Assembly: GCA_025766275.1 (NCBI GenBank)
Contig: JAFKAC010000037.1
Location: 372,001-436,000 of the forward strand
Origin: Lactarius indigo
Taxonomy: Eukaryota > Basidiomycota > Agaricomycetes > Russulales > Russulaceae
Length of the DNA: 64,000 nucleotides
Reading direction: 5' to 3'
Each line of letters opens with the position of its first letter. The stretch's first letter is position 1. The notes under the pieces were generated by a model that had not been told where the DNA came from, searched no databases, and worked only from the letters and a program-made list of their open reading frames with translations. Positions 21,528-31,690 of this stretch are shown one piece after another. The translations under genes and the position numbers were made by a program.

Positions 21528-23919
21528 CTAATTCCGAGACTTTGTAGGGCTAGATGAAAGATAAAAGTCAGCACGATATGCTGACAATAGCGATTCATCA
21601 ACACGATTCTCTTCATCATAGGCCACAAAATTCAGAGCTTGTGCCCAGCGAGACTCGCTGACTTGGCTGAGGATCCTATCAAAGTCTTTCATCGAGTTCC
21701 AGGTGGTTCGGTGATTGAAATCACCAGGTGCGTTGAATCCACCTGTCAAGTGGGCTCTCATTGCACGCTCAACCTGTAAACTTGTCAGATAATGGGCCTG
21801 GGATGAGTTGCTGCAAATAGTGATGCCAACACACCGCGGTTAAAATCATCACATAAAGCCCTTTTGGCGGGCTCTTTGGTCCAAGAGATGGACGGAGAAC
21901 TGACCTTGATGCAAAGCTTAAGTATGTCTCGGCAACTGGGAGGATGAACTGTGAGCGCAAAAACCCATCGGGTTTCTAACATGCGTCATGAGCATGAGCA
22001 ACAATCTCCAACAGCAAAAATAAACTCACCTTGTAGTTTGGGTCATCCTTCCGAAGCTTGCTGGACTTTGGGACAGGGTTTTCGTAGTAAGCTGGTCCAC
22101 CTGACCGCAACGCCCAGTGGACATAATCCCTGATCTTGTCTGGTTGGTCCTTGAACTCAGCACGCTCGAAAAATGTCTTCACTAGCAGAAGGACATCACT
22201 TGCGAGCTTCGACCTTCGAGTCTTCATTCGGTCATAGGCCTATCAGGAAACATTAGTTAGTCAACCGCACAAGGATCATGTGACATACCGCCTTAACGAT
22301 GCCATCTTGCGGGCTCAGCGTGTATGAAATATTTGTGAATGAGAGGTCAAACACAACCTGCACAGCCTCAACAAGGGCACCAGACTCCCGCACCCAATCA
22401 GTAAATGGGTGGTCAGAAATATAAAGAGCATGGGACAGTGTTGGAAGAAAGATGCGAGTCCAACGTGAATCGTCGAGGCACTGACGAGTGATGTCAGTAT
22501 GTGCCTCGGTAAGGGACTTGCTGGGTTCGTGTTGCTTATATGATGCGTCCTTCTTGACTGTTGCTTTCGTTGCTTTTGATTTGGGTATCTAGTTGATACG
22601 TTTGGGGTCAAATGAGTCGGAACAACCAAGTAAAAAAATATATTGACTCACTTTCCGTGTGGCTTGCAATCTACCTGGGCGGATGTCTGCTTTCATTCCG
22701 ATCTTCACAAGCTGGTAAAATAAGAATCATGAGAATTCTGATGAGATGACATGCAAGGAATACCTCATTCACGCGAGGTGGCTTGTCCGAGACCAGAGAT
22801 TGAATTTCCGCAACCGCTGGGCACGTTTCTTCGAGGTCACTGTCACCAAGGCCCCCAAGCTCAAACGGGTCAGTGACACCTGGCTGCTGGACCAGAGTGG
22901 GAATGGGAACAGGGTTTGGTACAGCGAGAGCTTGCAGTCGAAGACCAGAGTTCGCGTATTTCTTGCGACGAAGGTCTTGTGCCGTGAACCTGCTTGTTTC
23001 ACAATGGGTCAGAGTTATGCAAAGGTGCAGTGATTGTGCACGTCTCACTTTCCAATATCGTGCTTTGAATGGGTCTTCTCAGTGTGTTCGGCGCCACGTA
23101 AGTCTTCCATCCTTGTTATAAGTTCTTGACGGGCCGCACCCTTGACACGTTTGTTACCCTGAGACTGTTGGCAGTATGAGTGACGAACCGACAGATCTAT
23201 ATATGACGTTAAACACTGGCCTTCTTTTGTGTTTTGGTGGCCTTGTCGGATTCGGACGAAGAGTCGTCAGAGTTGAAGCCATTGTCGGCCTCCCTCAAGT
23301 CGAAGCACTCATCGTCACTCTCTACATCAATGTGGCGCCGCTTACGAATTGCGGTAGATAAGCGTTGCGGGTGTAATATGGGCAGGTCGTCCTCCTCGTG
23401 TTCTTCCATTAAATTCAACTGCGTGAGGTGTTCCTTTGCCATCTGGACCTCGTGCAGCTTCTCCTTGAGGGCCTTCGCCCCAGCTTGACGGTCGGCCTCA
23501 ATCTGTTCCTTGCTGCGTCGGGGTTTTGGCTGACCTGCAGGGTGAACGTTACGGCCTGGTCGACTTGGAAGTGTGCGAGTAGCCACAGCGGCCTTTACTT
23601 GTGCGCTTCGTCTTTCTCCTTTCGGGGCTACTCTATTGTCAGCGGTTTGACTGTCATCGTAGCCAAAACCCACACCTTGTCTTACTTTTCCCGGACGTCC
23701 AGTAGCCTTTTTGTTAGCCACCACTGTGCCGAGACCTTTGTCAACGTCGACATCTGAAGAATGATGAGCGCTGGCAACAGTGGGCTTTTGGCCTCACTTA
23801 CCTGGCCCCTTAGTTGAAGGGTGCTCGTCACTTGTGGGAGTAAGGGTGTTGCCGCTGTTGGTAGTGGTGTCAGGTACAGACTTTGTTGTGACACTTCGGG
23901 TTCGACGGGTGGTTGGCAT
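21528..23919 (-). CDS. DUF6532-like protein (transposon accessory gene)
   Basis: Multi-exon minus-strand gene; start ATG at 23,919 opens MPTTRRTRSVTTKS. Early exons give a basic/acidic charged region with RRSKEQIEADRQAGAKALKEK (coiled-coil-like) and an acidic tract (VESDDECFDL, SSSESDK). A later exon has FTAQDLRRKKYANSGLRLQ. The downstream part carries a block I associate with DUF6532 proteins: AYDRMKTRRSKLASDV, KIRDYVHWALRSGGPAYYENP, DDPNYK, then KGLYVMILTAVCWHHY and a final exon ending SSSPTKSRN at 21,528. Exact exon borders between about 23,210 and 21,790 were not all resolved. Such genes commonly sit beside Plavaka/KDZ-type transposases, as here at the left end of the element. The molecular role is unknown. 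Confidence 0.65.
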
Positions 23920-24165
23920 TGATGTGACACGGTATGCGCAGGAGAGAAGGACAAGGGAACGTGAAAGACAGGCTAAGGGGAAAAGACTGAGTAGGCAAGA
24001 CAGGTCAAATATATCTATAAGTCCTACCTAGGAGCCCCAAAACCGTGGCAATGGAGTCCAAATTGGACGGTTCCGGCAATGGAAACACGGCGGAATGATA
24101 GATAGGTCCTATTAAGGTATAGTCCACCACATGAAACACGAAGACTGAGGGCAGGGATGCAATAG

Positions 24166-24880
24166 TTAGCGTATGGCCAAGTCCTGTAGCGTAACAAGGG
24201 GACCATCAAGAAAGTATTGATCTAATAAATGGCAGATCGGTGGGACGGGGAGCTTACATGAAACGAATCTACCACTCTGCTGTGCATCAGTCCATAAGGG
24301 GTTTGTGACGTTGTGATATGACGACGAGGCATTGAGCCTGTGCTGGGAACGGCCATCACAATGACCCCTGGGTTGTGTATCAGGCAGTTGGTCGTGTTGT
24401 AGCTCTTGTGTCTCATGGGAGGTAAGGGAAGTGTAGAATGTGTATGCGTAGTATATGAATTCTTGAAGGTATTCCAAGGAGATCCTGGAGCTAAGAGAGT
24501 GACGGAGGACAGTAAGTACTTCGCAACTTAGAGAATGGGAGGGTTGACACATGCACATACCGTCGGGGAAGGTTATAATACATCCATTAATGTCTAGTTG
24601 TTGAGGATCCAGCAGAGCGACGTTGGTTGACGTTGGTGCTGAAGCACCCAACGTTGGATGTGCGGACCACATCGTCTGCCAATTCTACGGTATGACATGC
24701 TAACCTGGTGGCAGCAGGAGGGGAGGGCGAGGTAATAGTTGTCGTGGGCGCACCTAGCATTGGCAGTTTGCCCCCTATTGTTGTCGTCGGTGGTGCACGC
24801 GGCCACATCGGTAGTACGATACCTGTGTCCCTTCTGTGAGATTGTGTATCTCTTGGTGACTTGCGTGATACCACTGGCAC
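24166..24880 (-). other. Possible minus-strand coding exons, unrecognised
   Basis: Open minus-strand stretches rich in Thr/Pro/Ser (24,880-24,590) followed by one containing LDINGCIITFPDGM (about 24,600-24,540). No family is recognised and no start or splice chain could be fixed. It could be another accessory gene of the element or decayed sequence. Confidence 0.25.
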
Positions 24881-24919
24881 ACTAGGCTTGTTGAGGCACG
24901 GAAATCAAATAAAAAAAAA

Positions 24920-26080
24920 GGTAGGCGCACTGTGGATATACGTTTGATCGTGCCCAGTTTTCGGCGCCCATGTCGACATCCCGGCCGCCACGGTCTGTAC
25001 TATACTCAGGGAAAAACCAGTCCAGGGGAACCTGTGAGGACGCCGGGTCAGAGGAAGCTGAAACACGGAAACGTCAAAGGTGACTTGACTTGGTCTAAGG
25101 CTGTCTTCACTAGCCGAATCGATGGCGGGTATGCGTTCAATGGTACCAAATATTTTGGGTGCGGCACGACAGCCCTGGGTTATAGCTACAAGTCCATGAA
25201 TTAGCAATAATTAATCAAGGCAGAGAAAAGTAACTCATACCCTGCGCGTCGGGAGCCATAAGAGCGAGGGAAAAGGAACCAATAAGAACTGCCAAGATGA
25301 CGTTGATGATCAGGCCAGTGTCGGCATGACCTTGGTTGATGAGCGTAGTGCCAAAACTGAACGCTAGTATATGCGGTGTGCAAGTCAATAACACGCGGTT
25401 GTATTATAAGAGAAAGAAAGGGAGGGCGAAAAACTGACCGAGAGCGTAAGTGGCATAGATGGCAAAGAAAAAGCTGGAGAGACCAATGCCATGGCAGATC
25501 GCTGCCCGGCCATCCAGAGAGGGCCTTATGGACAGGAATATCGTATAAGGATGCGAGCGCACTTTGGGTGCCAAAAGCTTGAGCAGTGCGGATCGTGGAC
25601 ACAGCTTCTTCTGCAAGGGTACCACCCTCAGCGACGTGTTTGGACAAAACAAGAGGAAACACGAACGGGTGTCGGTCTGAATGCGGGTGGTGATCTCACC
25701 AGCGCCAACTTTATCAAAGAAGGCAATATCCTGGCGGAGGACTGCTTTGAGATAGCGTTCGCCGAATTTGCTTAGCGGCGACCTCAGCGGTATAGACCCA
25801 GATACACATGTAGGTGTACGTAGAAACGAACAAGCCCACGCCTGTGTGGACATGGACAATACCAATTAGTAATTCAGAACCAGAGTAGCGTATCAGCGAA
25901 GTGACGAGTGACGAACTGATATACATCAGGTAAGACGCATCTTGAGCAGCAACGTGACGGAAGTTCTTTGCGGGTTGGTCGGCTCTAGTTGTCGACCCTG
26001 GGTCATTAAGATCAAGATTGTTGAGGGCAATGGAGAAGTCAACGAAGATGAAAGAACGACATAGGGAAGAGAAACGAACC
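24920..26080 (-). pseudogene. ABC transporter (ABCB/MDR-type) fragment, first membrane domain
   Basis: Minus strand, N to C: DFSIALNNLDLNDPGS and ASYLMYISSSLVTSLIRYSG (start of the membrane domain), ERYLKAVLRQDIAFFDKVGAGEITTRIQTDT, GTLAEEAVSTIRTAQAFGTQSALASLYD, FSFGTTLINQGHADTGLIIN with VILAVLIGSFSLALMAPDAQG, then RAAPKIFGTIERIPAIDSAS. These are in the correct order for transmembrane domain 1 of an Ste6/MDR-like exporter. The frame changes between the AEVAAK and ERYLKA stretches near 25,760, and the sequence decays before any Walker A. So this is a broken, truncated copy inside the transposon. Confidence 0.75.
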
Positions 26081-26699
26081 AAGGCAGTGATTCACCGGTC
26101 CAAGCGTCCGTCCGACACCAACGAGAGAATGACGACGAAGTCGAGGCGACAAATAAAACGCGCGGGTTGGGCGAAGCGCTAGACGTCGAGGTCGTCAGTC
26201 ATCGGTATGAAAGAGCGAGAGGGGAGAAAGAACACGAACTTGAACAGCAATTCCAACCTTCGAAAACACGGGCTTGCACCAACGAACAGCGAGCACAGAA
26301 CGGGGAGTCAAGAAAACAAGCACAAGTTCACAGATGGAGAAAAGAGATGGGGCAGAGTGGAAGGGGAAGAAATCGCGCGAACAGATTGCGAGATGGCTCG
26401 CCAAGGCCAAGGCTGCAGGACGTCGTTAGTTATGAGTGTGAAAAAGACGAGACGGACGAGAGACGGACCTGAATAGCCGTTCGACGATCAAAGCACCTGT
26501 CTGCGCCATCAGCCCAACGAATACATGACAGAACACCAAGAAACGAGAACGAGTTGCAGAAGACAAGGAGTGTGGGGGATGGGAGAGCTGGGAGCGGTCG
26601 TAGAGGAAAATACGATGCGAGAACGTCTCGCGAATGCCTTGACATCGACGTTGTCAGTTATAAATATGAAAGCAGAAGGCAGAAGGAAGCGACGAACCT

Positions 26700-27131
26700 A
26701 GTTCTAAGGGAGGTCAAAGTAGAGGTCGGCACCTGGGAACTGGGGCTTGATGACATCTCCCCAGAGCCAGTACATCGGGGTGCCGTAGGTGATGTCAGAC
26801 GAGTCGGTCGGACCAGTGCCACCGGTGAGGGGGCCGTGAATTCGGCTTCGGAACCGACGATAAGGGCCCCAGAGTCCCCACCTCTGGAGAATGGACCGTA
26901 GTCGTTGTCGTAGAGGTGAACTGCGGCTTCGATGGAATCGAAGGTGCCCACGAGGCCATAGCGGCGCTGATGAGACTTGAACCCAGAAAGGCGACCAATC
27001 GTGGTGAGCGTGGCGTGACCACGTTTGATCACGAATCGCACGGGGTCGCCCTTCACAGGCTCATCAGAGGCTATGAGGGGAGGGTCAGCAGAACAGCTTG
27101 TGAAGAACCTGGGGAAGGGAATTCCAGGCAC
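26700..27131 (-). pseudogene. Trypsin-fold peptidase-like (GDSG) fragment, frameshifted
   Basis: Encodes PVRFVIKRGHATLTTIGRLSG, RRYGLVGTFDSIEAAVHLYD and GPFSRGGDSGALIVG. The GDSGA motif fits the nucleophile region of trypsin-like serine/cysteine peptidase folds, and I recall similar agaricomycete proteins. After FTA near 26,836 the frame shifts by one base; the neighbouring frame then carries the expected tail (TGGTGPTDSSDITYGTPMYW, FPGADLYFDLP). No catalytic His/Asp region is visible upstream, so it is a partial copy. It separates two pieces that look like one ABC transporter. Confidence 0.55.
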
Positions 27132-27149
27132 ACCTGAGCAGCACCCGCG

Positions 27150-27480
27150 GCAATCGCAGCGACGAGGCCGATAGCATTGAGAATGGGCTCAAAGTGGGTG
27201 GAGAAGCTGGGAGGGGAGCTGATGAGAAAACGGTATGAATGGAAGGAAGAAATAATACCGGAAGAGACCAAAGAATGATACGGGCTTGGAAGTGTCTTCA
27301 ATCGGCACAGAGACACGAAGCTCAGAGGAGGTACGTTTCTCGGCCGAAGACAATGAAGCCGAGTCCAACTGCTTTGGCCTGAGCCATGAGAAACAAGTGG
27401 AGGGCTTGTCGTGCTCGTTATTTTCCACTGCCGACATGAGGAGCACGATGAAGGGGGCGGAAAAAAGAAGGGAGAGGAAC
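27150..27480 (-). pseudogene. ABC transporter N-terminal fragment
   Basis: Minus-strand pieces SELRVSVPIEDTSKPVSFFGLFR and FEPILNAIGLVAAIAAGAAQ match the pattern at the start of fungal Ste6/MDR exporters (PVSF-LFR, intron, then the first helix with AIAAGAAQ). It lies upstream, in the sense of the gene, of the membrane-domain fragment at 26,080-24,920, with the peptidase-like piece between them. Confidence 0.5.
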
Positions 27481-27553
27481 ACTGAGTGGAATCATATGGC
27501 TTGTGTGTATTTCTATCTTGCTCACGAGAAAAGTTGCCGTTGCCATACACCGC

Positions 27554-28126
27554 TTACGGTATCCGGAGGAACATCTGCCATTCAAGGCTGAAGAAAAAAT
27601 GTGGATCTTCGGTGGTGAGCCGACACACCAGGATACGTTCGCGATTCACCTGAAAGAGATATATAAAAGGGATGAAAAAGAGAGGAGGCGACGTACTCTG
27701 TGGTAGGGCGATGATCTCGTCCGCCGCCAAGTCCTGAACAGCTTGCGCGATGTCGAGCTGAAGAAATGTGGGTCTTCGGTGGTGAGCCCACATGCCAAGA
27801 TACGTTCGTGATTCACCTGAAAGAACTGTATAAAAAGAGACAGTAACTTGACGACGCCATGGGCGCTCTCGAAGAAATGGGTCGGGAAGCGAGAAGTTCT
27901 TTGGGTCTGTAGCCATTCTGGGGAATAAACTGAGCGGTATCAGAGGCATATTCTCCGTCGTAGTAAGAGGGAAGGCAAGGGAGGACAGCAGGGGAAGGAA
28001 AGGAATACGCACCGAGTAACCACGTTGTCGCTTATATTTCTTGGAGTCCTCCTCGATCTGACGGTCTATCATGTCTGAGAAAGCTCTCTCTTCAGCTTCT
28101 CGAGTATTGGAGGCATCATTTTCCAC
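27554..28126 (-). pseudogene. G-protein alpha-subunit-like fragment
   Basis: The minus-strand ORF opening MENDASNTREAEERAF continues MIDRQIEEDSKKYKRQR, which resembles the N-terminal helix of fungal G-alpha (IDRQIEEDSK). After a likely intron come NGYRPKELLASRP and, further on, DIAQAVQDLAADEII, which resemble later G-alpha helical-domain segments. The P-loop (GxGESGKS) expected between them is absent. Two similar intron-like stretches (27,580-27,660 and 27,758-27,850) repeat around one exon. The family call is tentative. Confidence 0.4.
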
Positions 28127-28335
28127 TGTAAGAGGAGGGAAGGGAGGAGAAAGTGTCAGAAAGGAAGGAGTAACAGAGTAACTGATCGATTGCTCAAAGA
28201 CGACGGACGCCCCATCAGTTTCGCAGTTCTGACTAAGACGGGAATTCCCGTGTTCAACTTCAATGTTTCAACATTTTCAACGATCAACGGTTTTAAGCGA
28301 GTCCACCCAACCTCTGCCTACATACCCTATGCGCC

Positions 28336-31300
28336 ATGTCTTTTTTTTGTTCCTTTTGTAGAGATAATTTCCGCTCACAGGGAGGCTTGGCGAAGCATGT
28401 GAACTCGAAGCACGGCAAGAACAGTACATTTGCAGGGATGGCCGCAGCGTTACAGTCGCACACATTCATACGCCATCCCCACCTCTCAGGTATGTCACAA
28501 ACCCGTGCATGATGACAAGGTGCTGAGTCCTTATGAGCCTGGCCATGTTCATCTGATGGCAGATTCCTCAGAGATCTCTCACAACCACCGACATCGGAAT
28601 TGTTGGAGTCGCGCAGCAATCCTTGGCTCCCTTTCAGTGACAGGCTGGCATACGAATGGGCGCACTACCACTATATACATCTTCAGTCTTCTGCAGGCGA
28701 TATTCAGCGGGGCCTTGATCTCTGGAGAGCAACGGTTATGATGTATCAGACTGACCACAGCAGCTGCGATGGAGTCCCATGGAAGAGTGCCGCGGAAATG
28801 TATGGGACGATCGACTCAATATCGGCTGGTGGAGTTGGCTGGACAACTTACCAATTATCATACAGCGGGCCACAACCAACCGGGGCTGCTCCCCAGTGGA
28901 TGCAAGAGACTTATGAGCTAAACGTACGGGACGTCCTTTCTGTCTTCAAGGAGCAACTAGCCTCGAAGGAGTTCGATGGCGAGTTTGAATACACGCCATA
29001 TGAAGAGTACGATAAGAATGGTTCTCGCGTATATTCTAACCTCATGTCAGGTAACTGGGCGTTTCGTGAGGCGGTATGTGACTATATTCCATATTTTATT
29101 CACCTGATGTATCGCTCTAGGACACGATCTCTCAGGACAAGACGACGCATGGAGCGATGTTTGTTCCAATTGTTGCTGGCAGTGACAAGACCACGGTATC
29201 AGTTGCAACCGGACATCAAGAGTATCACCCTGTGTATGCGTCGCTTGGCAACATCACCAATACCGCCCGGCGTGGGCATGGAAGTGGTGTAGTGCCTGTC
29301 GCCTTCCTTCCAATCCCAACGAGTACGTTTCATTTATCCGTGCTCCTGTCTTTGTTGTTGAGGGGTGGACTCTTTCAAGCAAGCAAACGCCAGCGAACAA
29401 AAACATCGTTTCAGATGTTTTGTCGGCAACTTTACCACAGCTGTCTCGAATTGGTCTTCGCACCGCTCAAGCCCTATATGACGGAGCCGAAAGTCATGAA
29501 ATGCCCCGATGGGCACTTTCGCTGCGTGATTTTTGGTCTTGGGCCATACATCGCAGACTATCCTGAACAAGTCTGGCTTGCCGGTACTGTATCTAAATGG
29601 TGTCCAAAGTAAGTGCAGGGATCTCTTTACAAGTGTCACTGACCCTTTCTTATGTAAGATGTGATGCATTGCCAGCTGACCTTGATGGCTCAGGGAGTCA
29701 TCAACGCTCACACACGAAAACTGACCTCCTTATCAAGATGTTTGACCCGACTGTCCTCTGGGACGATTTTGGTCTTCGGCACAACATTGTGGTGCGTATT
29801 ATGTCTTCGCTCCGACACTGTGGTCTGATAACGCACCTGGCAGCCATTCACATATTCATTTCCATGCGCCGACATCCATGAACTGCTCGCACCGGATCTC
29901 CTCCACCAGCTGATCAAAGGAGTATTCAAGGACCACCTCGTTGAATGGGTGGTAGAGTATCTACACCTGGCACATAGAGAGAAGGTAGCGTTGGAAATCA
30001 TCGAAGATGTTGATCACCGGTACGTCTTTTCTTCCTTACTTCACGGCTCATAAATCATCTGACAATAGGATCTCGGCCGTCCCCCCGTTCCCTGGTCTTC
30101 GCCGGTTCAAAGACGGGCGTGATTACCAGCAGTGGACGGGCGATGACTCAAAAGCATTGATGAAGGTATGTGCACGCCATGATATGATATTGGACTCAGA
30201 TCAGTCATACTAACCATACTGTTAAAGGTTTTTCTTGCCGCAATTGCTGGCTACATCCCATCTGTGATGGTCCGCTGCATTGCAGCGTTCATGGATGCAT
30301 GTTACATAGCCCGCCGAAATGCCATTAACTCAACATCTCTTGAACACCTTCGAGACTCTGTTGAGACGTTTCATCAACTACGTGCTGTCTTCATTGAGGT
30401 TGGGGTTCGTACAAGCCTTTCTCTTCCACGCCAGCATGCTTTGAAGCATTTTCACTGTGCCATACACCTCTTTGGCTCCCCTAATGGACTCTGCTCATCG
30501 ATTACGGAATCAAAGCACATTCGAGCAGTCAAAGAACCTTGGCGACGATCCAATCGATATCACGCTCTCGCTCAGATGCTCAAGACCAACTCACGCATGG
30601 ACAAGATGGCAATACTACATCAGCGCCTTGAGGACAGTGGGGTGCTGCGGGGACTTGCGTTCCCATCTGAGCTCGGTACAAACAACGCAACTAATGTGCC
30701 AATAGATTCAGAGGAACTTGAAGATGAAGATGAGGGAGTCGTTCCAGGTAAATCGCAGAACGCGTCCGACTTTGATGTTCAGCTCGCATCCAGAATTCGT
30801 GCGTATACATCGTTTTAGAGCGGCCCCATCATTCACACATTGAACTCTCAGAGTGTGGTTACCCGTCTCAGCTCTATGCTCTTGCAACGTACATCCAACA
30901 GCCCAATTTTCCACTCGTCTTCACCCAGTTCCTCTACAAGTTCTCCCACCCAGACGAACAGATTGCTCTGTCAAGAATTGAGGAATGCCCTGCCTTTGAG
31001 GGTGCGATCAAGGTCCATCACTCGGCCATCGCCACGTTCTATGCACCTAGTGACCTTTCTGGATCAGGTGGCCTGCGGCGTGAGCGAATCCGATCAACTC
31101 CCTACTTCTTTGGCCACCCTCGTCGCGACACTGTTTTTGTTGTCATCGATGATTCTCAGGCCGGTATGGAGGCCATGGAAATTGGGCGGGTATTGCTCTT
31201 CTTCTCATTCGAGTACAGGCGAAAGAATTTCTCATGCGCGTTAATCAATTGGTTCGTCCATACTGATGAACGTGACCCTGACACAGGGATGTGGGTCGTG

Positions 31301-31507
31301 AAGCAAGAGCTCGATCGCCATGGCCAGCCCACTCTTGAAGTCATTCATGTTGATTCTATTGCTCGAGCAGCACACCTCCTGCCCGTTTATGGCGACTCAC
31401 GGGTACCAGAGAACTTTCATTACTACCACGCTTTGGACACTTACCACTCATTTTTTGTTAACCATTATGTTGATCACCACGCACACGAGTTTATTGGTAG
31501 GGATTAG
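28336..31507 (+). CDS. Plavaka-family transposase
   Basis: Multi-exon transposase gene of the Plavaka (KDZ-related) group found in basidiomycetes. Exon 1 (28,336-28,489) encodes a C2H2 finger (C-x2-C-x12-H-x4-H: CSFCRDNFRSQGGLAKH). Later exons, 28,6xx-29,073, 29,121-29,322, 29,380-29,608 and 29,659 on, splice in phase and carry SDRLAYEWAHYHYIHLQSS, FEYTPYEEYDKNGSRVY, FVPIVAGSDKTTVSVATGH, FRCVIFGLGPYIADYPEQV, KWCPKCDALPADLDG, FPCADIHELLAPDLLHQLIK, IAAFMDACYIARR and the C-terminal RAAHLLPVYG...NHYVDHHAHEFIGRD ending at 31,505-31,507. The join between exon 1 and the next exon is out of phase in every way I tried, so either one intron is misread or a 1-nt lesion exists. The transposase ends just inside the right TIR. 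Confidence 0.75.
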
Positions 31508-31650
31508 TAGTTTCTATTCAAGTTTTTAAGGTAGTTAGCGATGTTCAGGACCTCCCATATGAATATTTAGGCCGAGCGAGTAGGTTTCCGAGTGTCTGGG
31601 TTTCAAGTTTCCGGAAACTGGGAAAACGTCTGAAAACGACAAAAACGAAC

Positions 31651-31686
31651 GAAACAACGGAAACTTTTTTGTCAAATTGCTGATGC
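31651..31686 (-). repeat. Right TIR of nested Plavaka-type element
   Basis: Reverse complement matches 21,226-21,262, the outer 16 bp exactly; followed by ACAA. Confidence 0.8.
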
Positions 31687-31690
31687 ACAA

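Larger units (their letters stand above)
21226..31686 (+). mobile_element. Plavaka-type TIR transposon nested in the tnp2 gene, 10.46 kb
   Basis: Left TIR 21,226-21,262 and right TIR 31,651-31,686 are inverted copies; the outer 16 bp GCATCAGCAATTTGAC are identical. Flanks are ACCA (21,222-21,225) and ACAA (31,687-31,690), read as a 4-bp target duplication with one later change. Removing one copy plus the element rejoins the tnp2 reading frame as RFTIPIGP, the motif expected at that site. Cargo: Plavaka transposase (plus), DUF6532-like gene (minus) and fragments resembling host genes (minus). Confidence 0.8.
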
